Source: Agapanthus africanus (Eukaryota > Streptophyta > Magnoliopsida > Asparagales > Amaryllidaceae). Taken from it: a DNA stretch of 64,000 nt. The notes beneath the pieces were generated by a model. It had not been told where the DNA came from, did no database searches, and saw only the letters and a list, made by a program, of their open reading frames with translations. The stretch lies in assembly GCA_030015575.1 (NCBI GenBank), contig JASDDO010000006.1, positions 207,705,632 through 207,769,631 on the forward strand, written 5' to 3'. Below, one piece after another: positions 24,851 to 37,129 of the stretch. Position 1 is the stretch's first letter, and each line of letters begins with the position of its first letter. A program made the translations under genes and the position numbers.

Positions 24851-27072
24851 TGTTGGAGATAGTGCCCTCAGAGTCGATTATTGGATCACAGGCACGTAAT
24901 TGCAATGATTGAGGGAGGACCTATCCCGGTAGGACAGTCTTACTCAAGATGATAGTATGCTATCTGGTTTACCTTTATCATCGTGTACTGCTTTAGGCGA
25001 CCTGACATGTCGCTATTGCACGTTGATAGAGCCCCTAGGATTCTTGCTTGACTACCGGCAGTATGAGGGCGATCATATACGTGGGAGCTGGTAGTCTATA
25101 AGCACATCCTTAAAAGGTCCCTAGTCGTAGGACTTTCGAGACAGGGCATCGATTCTCCAGAGTAGACTAGTGTATACAGTCGAGACCCCGACGAGGGGCA
25201 GTGGCCGGTCTCACAAGCCACTGGTGTCAGTTGGATCACCTAAGATGTATACAGGTGCTCATTGGGTTATGAGTACACCGGACAGGACTCGCCGGGAACA
25301 TGCTGGTTGGTCTTATACCTGACGTCAGATAGCAGTTCCCTGGTGACATGTGTACAGGTTAGTTCATCGACCTGGGGATCGTCATTTGTCTCGTGTGAGT
25401 TCCCACTGTACTTTGATTACTACCCTACCACGGCTCAAAGGAGTCGTGCAAACAGGTTTTAATTGGGTACAGTCCCGAGCCACATGGAGGCAGTGAGCGG
25501 ATCTTCGGGGGTTTCGTCTCTCCCGGTATTGGGGGTGAGGTCGCGCTGTGTCTAGGAGAGCCATTACACAAAGACCTTGGCCAAGGTAGGAGATTTACTG
25601 GTAGGTATTCCAGTAGTATCTCAGGGTGTTCTGGGCTACACTCCGACACGACTTGTACCGCTTTTGGGGGTCTGACTTTTACCAACCCCCTAGGCCCGCC
25701 ATGCGATGCTCATAGACGAACGGACCGGACTGTACGGATATTGTCACTGACAGGCTCAGTTGGGTGTCGGGGTGAGCTTCCTCATCGACGTCCCTTTTAG
25801 TCAATAGCTGGTGGCCCGTCACGTATTGGCTTATACCTCTGACGTGCTAGTGGTTAAATCCACAGCCATAGTATTGACGAGTCTTTAGAGTCCACCACAC
25901 TTTCAGTTACTCAAGCTTTCGGGCGAAACGCTGTAGAGGCCGTATGGAGATATGGCAGGGTCCGATCAGATACGTGCGGTATTGCACGGATCAGGATCGG
26001 ACAGTTTTGTACTAGTGGCCGTATGGTTATATGGCAGCGTCCGATCAGATACGTGCGGTATTGCACGGATCAGGATCAGACGGATATTACTAGCCGGCTT
26101 TGGTTTAAGCCGGATCCTAGTATAGTACAGTGTAGATTTTGTCTCTTTGCATTTGTATCCGGACGGAATACAGATGCGGGTGTGTATGCACAATATTGGG
26201 GTTTTCCTGTAATTTATTACGGGACCAGTTTTCTGGAGTTGCCAGTTTACTTTCCGTTCCGGCCGGTTTTCCTTTGTTCTTTCCCGGCCGGACTTTTCTG
26301 ATGGAGGGGGTAATTTGCAGTTTTGCAAATTACATTTGTGGAGGGGTTTTCTTGCATAATGGATTGATTATGATAGCTTTCTTTTCTTTGCACCATGACT
26401 TGCTTTGACTTGTGATTTGATGAGGGTATGGTTTGATTAAAGTGAAGCATGGTGTATGTTTGTTTGTGGTCACCTCTTGATTGATCCTACAATCACCTCC
26501 CTTCTTGCTACATATTGTTTCATTCCCTCCACCATTTGAGAAAGAGGTAGGCCGGCCACATTAGATGAGGATGAGGGTTCATTTCATTTTTGGTGAGGGT
26601 GTGAGAAAATTATTGATTCATATCATTTTCATTGCCTCAAAAATCCCCAAGTTCATATGATCTTGATTCCTCCATCAAGGCAACTCAAAACCCTAAATGA
26701 GACACATAGATCTACACTACACTTCCTACAGCAAATCTTGGACGCGTCGATTCGCCAGCTTCGCGCCCGAGTTGCCTCGGTATTGAGGTGGGAGCCCGTA
26801 AAAGCTACAGGCGATGTGGTGCCCTTTCCGACGAGGAGGAGACGGACAGCTTTTCCCGCGAGGAGATCGGAGTGGAGATGAAGACCGGAGGACTTGGATC
26901 GTCGGTATATCTCTTCCCCTTCTCTTTGTAGTTAGCTAGATTTAGTTTAATGGCCCGATCCGGTTTTAGTGCGCGGTGGTGCCGTTTTGCCAAGTCCGCA
27001 AAAATTTAAGTTTACCACCGTTTCCGCGTTTGGCCGTCGGATTGACGGCCGGGGCGCCGCCGTGCACTTACA
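24851..27072 (+). repeat. 3' LTR of element F
   Basis: 2222 bp, collinear with the 5' LTR at an offset of 7910. At all three differing sites the 5' copy has C and the 3' copy has T. GTACC follows directly as the target duplication. Confidence 0.95.
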
Positions 27073-28188
27073 GTACCTACAATAACAACACATATCGCAA
27101 CGCTATTAAAATCAAGTTCTAAAATCCAAAACGGCACGCGCCTTGCTCGTAGGTTAGAACCTATAGCATACGCGTACAAAATCAACCAAATAACCCTTGT
27201 TGTTGATGTACGAACATCCCACAACCAAATACAAATCCAAATAACAAGAATTAGCATTTCAAAATACGGAAAACATAGCCAAAATCACTCTAAAAAGCTC
27301 CCAGATTTTGACTCAGGTCAAATAAAGTCAAGCAAACAAGTCTAGGATGATGTACATTGTGTATTTGAGCTACTGGACCAACCCCGACACAACACCCTAC
27401 CAAGTGGCCGGCTACATACCATTAAAATCCGGCCTCCCTGGCTCCTATGGGCTTCATTTTTGTCACGACCCGAAATTGGCACGTGACGGCCTTAATACTA
27501 CGCAACGTCTACAGGCGTAATGTAGTAAAAGAAATCCAAAAACCAGAAATCTAAACCATTAAAAGACAAGAAAAGATAAGAAACATTGTTTAAACTTTTG
27601 AAAATCTCAAGTATAAATTCTTTAAGTCCAATTTACTTTCTTGTAAATTTCGGCAGCACCTCCTTTGTAAAAACCAACCCTAAAAATGGGTACAGCATAA
27701 ATATAAAGTAAAGCATCCCCAACGGGAGCAAATCCACGCCAAAAGGCGGAAAACAACCACCACAATAGATATACGATGCCGTATCGAAGAAATAAAAGAC
27801 GATATAAGTAAAAACTGCATAAAAGACATCCAAGTCACCAAAATATACAATATCGTCCTCACATCAAGTCTCTAAGTCATACAAGATAATGGTAGATAGA
27901 GAGTACATGATACAACGAATATATAATAAACAATCTTGGATAACCGTAAAACCCACCTACGCAAAACTGCACACTGTGAGCCGGAGCGGTATCCGCTGCA
28001 AAAGATGATGTGATAGATGAATAGCCTGCCTCGACTACTCTGGGGAACAACCTGCAAATCAAACTGTGGCACAACAGGGGTGAATTGCCAACTCATGAAT
28101 AGTAATTAACATATGCAGGTAATCGCAAGTATGCACGCACAACGTGAATCTAACATATGCAATTAATGGCAATAAAAGGTCATATGGA

Positions 28189-28400
28189 TGCAGTAATCAT
28201 GAAAGGTACGCTAGCAGGTACTACTAATACATGAAGCAATAATATGCCAATCGGTATGCAATAATCATGTAAGGTACTCTATCAGGTATAAATAATACAT
28301 GAATTAATGCATATAATAGTATGTAAATGCAACAGTCAGGGAAAATACTCTATCAGGTACAACTAATACATGAAACAATGCATAAACAATAAATGTGGAG
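28189..28400 (+). repeat. Imperfect ~70-bp tandem repeat in G2
   Basis: About three units contain a GGTACTCTATCAGGTA-like core followed by AATACATGAA. They are divergent from one another. Confidence 0.6.
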
Positions 28401-28558
28401 TATGGAATAAAACATGTCATTTCCACGGAAATACTAACCTCGTGGTAGGACTAAAATCCAACAAGACAATCCAAATCCCAATTTCCACAAATCAGCCCCC
28501 AAATTGGCTCTCATATCATGTAAATCTCATATATCCTGAATGTCCAACATCAAGTACA

Positions 28559-28657
28559 TCCCATATATCCTGTGTGTACAATATCAGTATATCCCATATA
28601 TCCTGTGTGTACAATATCAGTATATCCCACATATCCTGTGTGTACAATATCGGTATC
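28559..28657 (+). repeat. 33-bp tandem repeat, three units
   Basis: Units start at 28559, 28592 and 28625 and share CCTGTGTGTACAATATC. Because 33 is a multiple of three, they open a spurious repeated reading frame. Confidence 0.85.
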
Positions 28658-29212
28658 AAGTAAGTTTCATATAAGGTGAGTGTCCAACATCGACACCCAA
28701 AACATCATGAAACAAGTGTCAAGCATCGACACCGAAATACTGATCTATCAGGTGCTGTCACCACGACTGGCCCCCTGATAGGTACGTATCATACGCTATC
28801 CGAAAACTCGAGCACCTAGCTCTGACCCTCGAAATTCGATGTATCTGTACGCACATGACCCCGGTCGGTATCCCCACGATAACCGCCGTGTCAGAAGTAC
28901 TGTCACCCGTAGGTACTTTCCCGCCTTCCAGGCTCATCGCCTATCATCTGCGATCATCTTGCCGATGGGAACCGTACCGGGCCCCACCATGTACCCACAC
29001 ACGGCCCACTACTCCTCCTCGCATGGGGTATATATAAGATCAGAACCGAGATATCTCATGGTGGCTGCAGAAATATCATATCAAGAGAAACCGGGTTTTT
29101 CAAATAATGCATAATTTCATGAAACAACCACGGTCCTCAAATCTAGAAAACATCAAGTAATGAATAAGTATAACTGCATGAATCAATACATATATATTAG
29201 CATCCCACTCCA

Positions 29213-29216
<4 letters not shown>

Positions 29217-29245
<29 letters not shown>
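29217..29245. repeat. (TA)n microsatellite
   Basis: About 14 uninterrupted TA units within G2. Confidence 0.95.
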
Positions 29246-29248
<3 letters not shown>

Positions 29249-29838
29249 TATATAACAACGTCCCATTCTACTGTTATATATACTTAGGAGTAACAATATC
29301 AGAGAACATCATATGAAATCTAAGATTGTAACATATGCAGCATGAAATAGTAATATGAGCATATAAAGGAAAACCGCTATTTAACTGCAACAAGTTAATA
29401 AATATATATCATGTGGTTCCTGATTTCTCCGAAATCAGATGCAACATCATATACAGGTGAACATGTAGCTATAACAAGGTATGCGTAACCATGTCGGTAT
29501 AGCAAGATATGTTTGTCCATATGTAAGTATGTATGATGTAAAAGTATCTGTAGCAAGATATGTCTCTATGCTTATCCATAATACCCTCCAGGTATATGTA
29601 TGTATGTATGCCAGATGTACATGTAGCTATGTCTCATATGTGTATATACCTATCACTAATGGTACACTACCTTATAGGTATATGGGTAACTAGCATGTAA
29701 GCATGTCAGGGCATATGTGTAAGCCTGTAGGTATACAGGTATGCTATAAGTCATATGCATAAAGAAATATGAATCAATGTCTCAATGTCCCTAACCAAAA
29801 AATATCATTTCTATATGTGGGTTGTGCGTGACATGGCA

Positions 29839-29897
29839 ATTATTGACGGTGTGTGTGGCATACAATCAGTGCTCGTGCAACATGAGCCGTCAATAAT
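29839..29897 (+). other. Conserved stem-loop in gypsy LTR G2
   Basis: ATTATTGACGG (29839-29849) pairs exactly with CCGTCAATAAT (29887-29897). It lies after a GTGACATGGCA context equivalent to the stem in G1 and K, with several paired changes. Confidence 0.75.
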
Positions 29898-32800
29898 AGT
29901 GCAGTGTCCTCCAAGCACAACAATTAACTAAGCAGTAGGGTGAATGCGCAATTCTAAATATGAAATAGAATATACGACAAGTCAAGTCATTTCTAGCCCA
30001 GACGCATAACGCCATGCGGGCGATTCCCCTGTAGATGTTAAATCTACTCACCAACCGTCCTGGATAAGTAAAACCAACCACCTGTTTCCCCTTCTTCGCA
30101 GCGTCCGAAGTCCCCGCCTGCGAACTTAAAACAACACAACGATAACACAAGTATATATTAGTAAACGACAAAAAATACGTACAAACTACGTTTTATCGAC
30201 ACACCAACTCCAAACCTACTCCCAAGTGTTCGTATTGTGGCTAACGTACGTAGCGACACGACGAAACCAACCCAAGAGCAAAACCAGCACGAAGTGCACG
30301 GACCGTGTCAGATAACGTATCGCGCGTAGTCGTATCACTAGAAACTACCTATGTGATCCCAGATTTTGTATACAGAGAAAACTCAACAACCAAACAAGAC
30401 CAAAAACACCTAAACCACTGTAGACACCTACCCAGAAAAATCCAAACCCTAACTCTAACCCCAAGCCGAGGTCGCCGGAATTTCTCTTCTCGTCACCGGC
30501 CGAGTCCGAGCTCCAGGGGTCCGTGCTCCAGGTGATGTCCTATGGTCTCAGGTACAACATAACTACTTTGTTTGGTTTTCTAGTAAAAACTCCGGGTCAC
30601 AGCAGATCACAGATGTCATATACGACACTAAAAATACGATATTATGCACAAAACTTAATTTTAAACATTCTAAACTAAATCTAAAAATCTACACAACACA
30701 AAAACTATATAAAGAACAGATATAGATCATTACCTACACAAAAGAACTCAAAGATCCAAGCTTTGCACACTCCATGGCATCCAAGAGGCAAATCCAAGAA
30801 ATAGGTGTGATTTTGGTAAGGTTTTGTGAAGTTGTAATGGATTTTTTTGTGATGGAAGCTCAAGTGTTTAGTTTGAGTGTTGAGGAAAAGAAAAGAATTA
30901 GAAAGCAATAAGTGAGAGAGAATGAGAGAGTGCGAGGAAATGAGAGAGAGAGGTGAGTGTAGGGTGAGAGTGAGATGTGAGTGTATCCTATGCATTAACT
31001 TCACATTAATGCATTCACACCACCATTAAAGCCCACCATGTCACCTTTCTCTCAATCAAAACCCAAAAGAGAAATATCTAAAGGATTAAGTTAAGTTTAA
31101 AGCAAGGAATGGATTAAAGTAAATGATTAGATCTAGGGTTAAGTGTCATGGTCACTAATACTAGATTAGCACAAACAACCCTCACATTTACGTGCACACG
31201 TGCGTGCATGCCCACAACAAATAATATTAAAATAATAATTAAATGTTATAAAATGTGAGGAGCCCGAATTGGTAAACCTTTTACAGTAAACCCGCATTAC
31301 CGTCTAAATTAACACTAACCGAAATCTAAGGCGTTACAATTTTGTCATGGTGGTCTCCTATGGTCAAAAATGGGTCCTTGGTGTTGTTTGCTACTCTCAG
31401 AAATTCCCTGGGTTGCTCCAGATTTCCCTGCACACCCAAAATACTCACAAAACCAACATGGATTAATTCTATAGTTTGTGCATCGGGTTCAATTCTATGG
31501 TTCAGGTCAACGTAACGTGTCACTATGGTCACACAAGCACTCACAACTATTCAGGTAACTACCCTACAAAACCCAAGCCCTAACCCCCCTATAAACCCGA
31601 GGTCGCCGGAATTTCCATACTTCTCGCTGGCCAAAACCGAGCAGGCAGGGTCAGGGTCACAAGTGTGTACTCAGGGCCATAATTACAACATTACTACACT
31701 GTTTGTTTTTACAGTGAACATTCGGGGTCACAGCAGGTTATCGATAGCTCAAAACGAAACCAAAACACGATATCGCACCAAACTAAACTACAAGGAAGAA
31801 GTTATACCTCATTAAGACCATTCAAGAAAAGCCTATCTTCTCAATGTCATCAAAATCCCACTTTTCTTGGTTCAAAGTGTAGAGGGTGAGATGGCTGTGA
31901 AGGGAGTGTAGGGTTTTGGGGATTATTTGGAGATGGATCTAGGGTTTGAAGTGGAGGGAGGTGGGGTTGAGGAAGATGAAGGAGAGAAAAAGAAAATGAA
32001 TGGGGAAAGTGTGGGCAGCCCCCCTTCACTCTCACTTATTCTCACACACACACTCTCTCCAATCATACCCTTTTTCACTAATTTACCCTTTTGCCATTCC
32101 ATTATCTTTTCTCTTTCAAAATTCAAAACCAAATCACATAATACCCATAAAACAACACAAATAAAACAACATGTAACCAAATGGGACATGTCATGGTGCA
32201 TTAGCCATGGAAAACTGTAGAAATACGGATTTGGCTTAAACGCGATTAGCAGTGCACTAATCGGGTTTTTATCGAAACTGCGTATAATAAATTTTAAAAA
32301 TGCCAAATCCTTTAAATATATTTTTAAATGAATAAATCATTTTAATTTCCAATTATTTCACAAATATCAGTATATATTTATACCCTTTTTGGAAAACCCC
32401 AATTTCGCAAATCGGGCACTTTTCGGGAAATATATTATTTTAATATTAAATTCCAAAAATAATATTTTATATTTTATGAAATGTTACAACTATTTACCAT
32501 ATGTTTATATATTATAATTAACATTATGAAGGAAAATGTATGCATATAATATTTATATAATATTTTGATAATTTAAATATGCATATCAAATCAAATATCC
32601 TTAATCAATATTCTTAAAATATAATATCATATAAAATGGTTAGGATAATATCTCAAAAAATACCAAATATTACTAACATTATTCATTGAGATATTGTGCA
32701 AGGTTTAGCTCAGGTCAGGAGATCGGGATATCGAGATGTCGGGAATAAAAAATTTGTCGATAAAGTTAGATAGAATCGAAGAATCAATACTGGCAGAGAC

Positions 32801-33949
32801 TCAAAAAAGATATGAAGATTCCAGACATCAAATAAATTTCCATGTGTCACAATGAAGTAGCCTCAGAATTTTGAAGCCAAGATCCTACAAAAGAACCGCC
32901 CTTCCGCGGCCAAAAGCTCCATATTGCGGCGGATCCACGGTGGATTTTGGGAATTAGGATTTGGGATTTTCAGGTTAGATTTGCAACAACAAACCCTAAT
33001 TTCTGGGATCTAGAGTTTCTGGTTTGGGGACTATATAAAGGAATGGCGACTAAAGCTAGAAATCATCAAGCTTTTACACGAAGCAAATCACCGTCAAAGA
33101 ACAAGTGATCCAAAACATATCCGCGATTCGACGTGATAAGGGGACGCGAGATTCGACGGAGCATCTACTTCCTATAAGACGGAGATCGAGAGCAACTTCT
33201 TCTTCCTCTTGTAATCTAAACTTGAAGAATTGTACTTGTGAAGTTGATTAATAATGGTAGATCATTAGATTAATTAGTTTGCATTTATTTTTTACGTTAT
33301 GATCTCATTCTCTATCCGTTCTTCTTCTTCTATCTCAATCATGCGCGAGTAATTCTTCGCTTGATAGGGTTCGTAGGATTAGAGTAGAAAAATGGATGAG
33401 AAAATATTTTAACTTCTTTTAAGTCTTATGAAGTTTATAAACTTTAGCAAAAGAATCGTTAACATCCTTATCGGGCGGGCTACTAATTTATTGCTAGTCT
33501 TGACCGTGATTTGAGATCAGATTGACAATTGTTTTGTTAAGGGCTAGTCATGAATAGAGATCAATGAAAGGACAAGGGTCAATAGAGTGGAAACCCTAGT
33601 TTCTTCCAAGAACCCTAATCCTCATTCATCACTATCAATCTAGTTTTAAATCTATCAATAGATAAAAGGAGTAATCTTTATTAGTCATCCATGACTACTA
33701 AATCCGAACGAACCCTACATGCCCTCTTCTTATATATTCTATATACGTATTTAAACTAGATCTGTGTTCTATTCTATATTCTATATTCTATTCTTCACTA
33801 TTCTCCCTTCTTTCTAATCAACACGTCTAAAGCAAGATTAAAAGATTTCACATATCCCTAAGGACGACCCGTACTCATCTCGGCTAGCTACACGCGACAT
33901 CGTTATTGATTGCGGTTACTACTACACTTCTTTAGAATCAATCAAGCAC

Positions 33950-34335
33950 CAGTATGCAATGTTAGGTACACCTCACCAATGGATGCGGGACCAATCAATC
34001 GCCCCTCATCAGGGTCTAGATATGTATACACTAATCTACTCTGGAGTATCGATGCCCAGTCTCGATACTCCTACAACTAGGGACACTTTAAGGATGTGCT
34101 TATCAACTATCCAGCTCCCACAAGTATGATTGCCATCACAACGCTGGGAGTCCGGCAAAGATCCTACGGGCTTTATCAATATGTATACAAGATATGAAAT
34201 AAAAAGTAAAACATATCACATGTTAAGATAAAGACAAACCAAATAATGTACTATTATATCGAGCAAGATTTTCCTATACATACATATCCCTAGCATCCTA
34301 TACAATGAAAGCCTCAATGGCATACATTTCCAACA
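33950..34335 (-). mobile_element. 3' LTR of copia copy D, fragment 3
   Basis: The last piece of the D LTR continues fragment 2 after the AGCAC duplication and ends GGCATACATTTCCAACA. It is followed by the reverse complement of the polypurine tract (34336-34347), so this is the 3' LTR of the element whose pol follows. Confidence 0.88.
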
Positions 34336-34390
34336 ATCTCCCACTTGCACTAAGGCCTGTAATTGGCGCAATAAGTACCCACTGTCTGTA

Positions 34391-37129
34391 CTAGATCCAG
34401 TTGCTGGCGTACCGCATGCCCAACATCTCGAACATTCTCTCGAACTGGACTTGAGGGATGGCCTTGGTGAATGGATCTGCCATGTTGTCTTTTGTATCCA
34501 CTCTCCGCACCTTGATATCCTGGCGATCCACGATCTCCCTGATCAGGTGATACCGCCTCAAGATATGTCTGGATTTCTGTTGGGACTTTGGTTCCTTCGC
34601 TAAAACTATAGCCCTATTGTTATCACAATACAAGGGTATTGGATTGGCAATGGACGGAACCACCTGAAGATCAGAGATGAACTTCTTCATCCAGACTTCC
34701 TCTTTTGCGGCATCATTAGCAGCTATATACTCAGCTTCCATCGTTGAGTCTGCGACGGTGTCTTGTTTGGAACTCTTCCAACATACTGCCCCTCCATTGA
34801 GGGTAAACACATAACCCGAGACGGATTTAGAGTCATCCTTGTCACTTTGAAAGCTGGAATTAGTAAAAGCCTCGATCTGGAGGTCCCCATTACCGTATAC
34901 TAAGAACATCTCCTAAGTCATTCTCAGGTACTTGAGAATATTCTTTACCGCTATCCAATGATTCTCACCCGGGTTTGACTGATACCTGGTTACCAAACTA
35001 AGTGAGTAAGTTATGTCTGGTCTGGTACATAACATCGCATACATTATAGATCCTACCACCGAATCGTAGGTTATAATGCTCATGCGAGCCCTCTCTTCAT
35101 CATTCTTTGGAGACATCTCTTTGGAGAAAGTGATCCCATGACAAGCGGGTAAATTACCATGCTTGGAATCTTCTATACTAAATCTCTTTAGTATGGTGTC
35201 AATGTACCTGGACTGTGAAAGCCCCAACATTCTTTTAGACCTATCACGATAGATCTTAATCCGCAGAATGTAGGAGGCATTACCCAAGTCTTTCATAGAG
35301 AACTTCTGTGACAAGAAGAGTTTGACTGATTATAGTATAGGGATGCCATTCCCTATTAGGAGTATGTTGTCAACGTATAGTACGAGGAAAACTACTACTC
35401 CTCCTACAATCTTCCTATAAATGTATGGTTCATCTCCATTTTTGACAAAGTCAAATTCTTTGACCGTCTCATCAAAGAAGATGTTCTAACTCCGCGATGC
35501 TTGATTTAATCCATAAATGGATTTTAGAAACTTGCACACCTTTCCACTGCTCCCGCTGTCTAAGAAACCCTCTGGCTGATCCATGTAAACACTTTCTTCT
35601 AAATTTCCATTTAGAAAAGCTGTTTTCATGTCCATCTGCTAGAAGTCATAGTCATGGAAGGCAGCAATGTCAAGCAGGATCCGAATGGATTTAAGCATAG
35701 ACACTGGAGAAAAGGTTTCATCATAGTCCAAACCTGGTCTTTGACGAATACCCTTTGCAACAAGTCTAGCTTTGTAGGTTTCCACTTATCCATCTGCACC
35801 AATCATCTTCTAGAAGATCCATTTGCATCCAACTGGTTTTACTCCTGGAGGAGCAACATCCAAAGTCCATACTTTGTTTATGTAAGTGGATTCCATTTCG
35901 GATCTCATAGCATCCAGCCACTTCACCGAGTCTTTACTCGTGATAGCCTGCTGAAAATTAGTAGGCTCATCATCATCGATAATGCAATCCTCTCGATCCC
36001 CATCTACGAGAAACACATAATATATCTCAGGAAGACGAGAAAGCCTACTAGATCTGCGGAGCGGCGTCGGTTCGTCCGGCTCTATTGAAACCAGAGGTTC
36101 TACTAAGTCCTCGGCAGTAGTTTGGGGTTCTGGAATTTCTTCCAGTTCTACCGCGTTCCAACTAATTTCTTTTGCAAGAAATTCGCTCTCTAAAAAGACT
36201 ATGTGGCGAGCGACAAACACCTTTTGTTCTTCAGTATGGTAGACTAGATATCCCCTTGAATTCTTGGGAAATCCCACAATTTTGCACAAAACCGATCATG
36301 CCTCGAGCTTGTCCGGATTTTGCTTTTTGACAAAAGCTGGACACCCTCGTATCTTAAGATACTTAAGACATGGTCTCTTCCCTCTCCACATTTCATATGG
36401 AGTGGTAGGCACAGACTTAGTTGGAACCCTATTCAATAGGTATGTTGCTGATTCCAGCACAAAACCCCAGAAGGATAGTGGCAACTCAACACTACTCATT
36501 ATGGAACGCATCATATCTAGTAGCGTGCGATTCCTTCTCTCTGATACACCGTTATACTGAGGTGTATATGGAGGAGTAAGCTGATAGAGAATTCCATTCT
36601 CTTTTAACCATTCAAAGAAACTGATACTTAAGTATTCTCTACCTCGATCAGATTGAAATATCTTGATACTTTTAACAGTTTGTTTCTCCACTTCATTTTT
36701 ATACTCTTTGAATTTCTCAAAGGCCTCGGATTTATGCTTCATTAAGAACACATGTCCATACCTTGAGAAATCATCAATAAAAGTAATGAAGTAGGAGTAA
36801 CCTCTTCTTGCATGTGTAGACATCGGACCACATTCATCACTGTGTATGAGTTCCAAGAGCTCAGTGGCTTTTTCTCCGTGTCCTGTGAACGGGGATTTGG
36901 TCATCTTTCTTTTGATACATGATTGACAAGTTGCATATGATATATATTTAAACGGATCTAAATATCCATCTTTATACAACTTAGTCAACCTTGTTTCATT
37001 AATATGACCAAGTCTACAATCCCATAAGAAGGCTTGGATTGAATCTGGAGCCTTTCTTTTGAGTGTGTTTTGGATATTGAAAACATGATGTTGATTGAGT
37101 ACGTATATGCTGTTTTCCAGTGTGCCAGA
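34391..37129 (-). pseudogene. pol: Copia gag-pol polyprotein, pol part, copy D (truncated, seven stops)
   Basis: 913 codons lie in one minus-strand frame without a frameshift. The order is the zinc-binding region before integrase (about 37050-36880, with CRLGH and CQSC), the integrase core (about 36870-36340; the three acidic residues lie in HSDECGP, FQSDRG and GVSERR), a linker, reverse transcriptase (about 35980-35100, with MDMKTAF) and RNase H (about 34880-34460, with MEAEYIA). This integrase-before-RT order is diagnostic of copia; motif wording resembles the Angela/BARE lineage. In-frame stops are at 36296-36298, 35810-35812, 35786-35788, 35639-35641, 35486-35488, 35330-35332 and 34913-34915. 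The RT active site reads YVDN (35366-35377) instead of YVDD, and the first RNase H aspartate region reads FTNSSF, so the enzyme would be inactive even without the stops. The gag side is cut off at 37129 by the LTR of copy I. Confidence 0.93.

Larger units (their letters stand above)
16941..27072 (+). mobile_element. Complete copia LTR retrotransposon F, non-autonomous, recently inserted
   Basis: A full element of 10,132 bp with two 2222-bp LTRs, a primer binding site, a polypurine tract and a perfect 5-bp TSD GTACC (16936-16940 and 27073-27077), inserted in G1. The LTRs contain no length differences, and by eye only three substitutions (17449/25359, 17677/25587, 18784/26694). In contrast the pol remnant (about 22900-24800) has many stops, and no gag is recognisable. 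With the commonly assumed rate of about 1.3e-8 per site per year, three differences imply insertion of the order of 50,000 years ago. The coding decay is much older, so transposition must have used proteins supplied by another element. Confidence 0.95.
27461..31338 (+). mobile_element. Gypsy-type solo LTR G2
   Basis: It runs from TGTCACGACCCG to AAGGCGTTACA, 3878 bp, between ATTTT duplications (27456-27460, 31339-31343) inside G1. The flanking G1 sequence is continuous with reversed copy K across the insertion point. It holds (TA)14 at 29217-29245, a 33-bp tandem repeat (28559-28657), a ~70-bp imperfect repeat (28189-28400) and a stem-loop (29839-29897). No coding region. Confidence 0.9.
14051..32488 (+). 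mobile_element. Long gypsy-type solo LTR G1 (carries nested F and G2)
   Basis: It begins TATCACGACCCG (TG mutated to TA) and ends ATGTTACA, between ACTAT duplications (14046-14050 and 32489-32493). Its own sequence is 14051-16940, 27078-27455/60 and 31344-32488, about 4.4 kb. It is homologous to G2 (27461-31338), J, M and, reversed, K. The orientation follows from the TGTCACGACCC start and CGTTACA end shared with G2. It contains a 13-bp stem with a 40-base loop (15780-15845). No gypsy coding domain or primer binding site is attached. Confidence 0.85.
13936..33944 (+). mobile_element. Athila/Tat-like solo LTR (carries nested G1)
   Basis: The LTR starts TGTTCAGTCG and ends AGAATCAATCA, with TSD AGCAC on both sides (13931-13935, 33945-33949). 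Its own sequence is 13936-14050 plus 32494-33944, about 1566 bp. The start resembles the TGTTCATACC start of element P. The end shares with P a GACCCGTaCTC...GGCTAGCT stretch. A TATA-like box (TATATAAA) is at 33032-33039. About 90-140 bp upstream of it lies a GC-rich GCGG/CCGC segment (32894-32950). No internal region adjoins, so it is a solo LTR. Confidence 0.87.

Noticed and set aside
28559-28657. Regularly spaced repeats that might suggest a CRISPR array
   Set aside because: Units are contiguous without unique spacers and lie in a plant retrotransposon LTR.
31923-32306. 127-codon minus-strand frame rich in Ser, Pro and Phe
   Set aside because: Low-complexity pyrimidine-rich stretch in G1 with an overlapping frame on the other strand and no domain.
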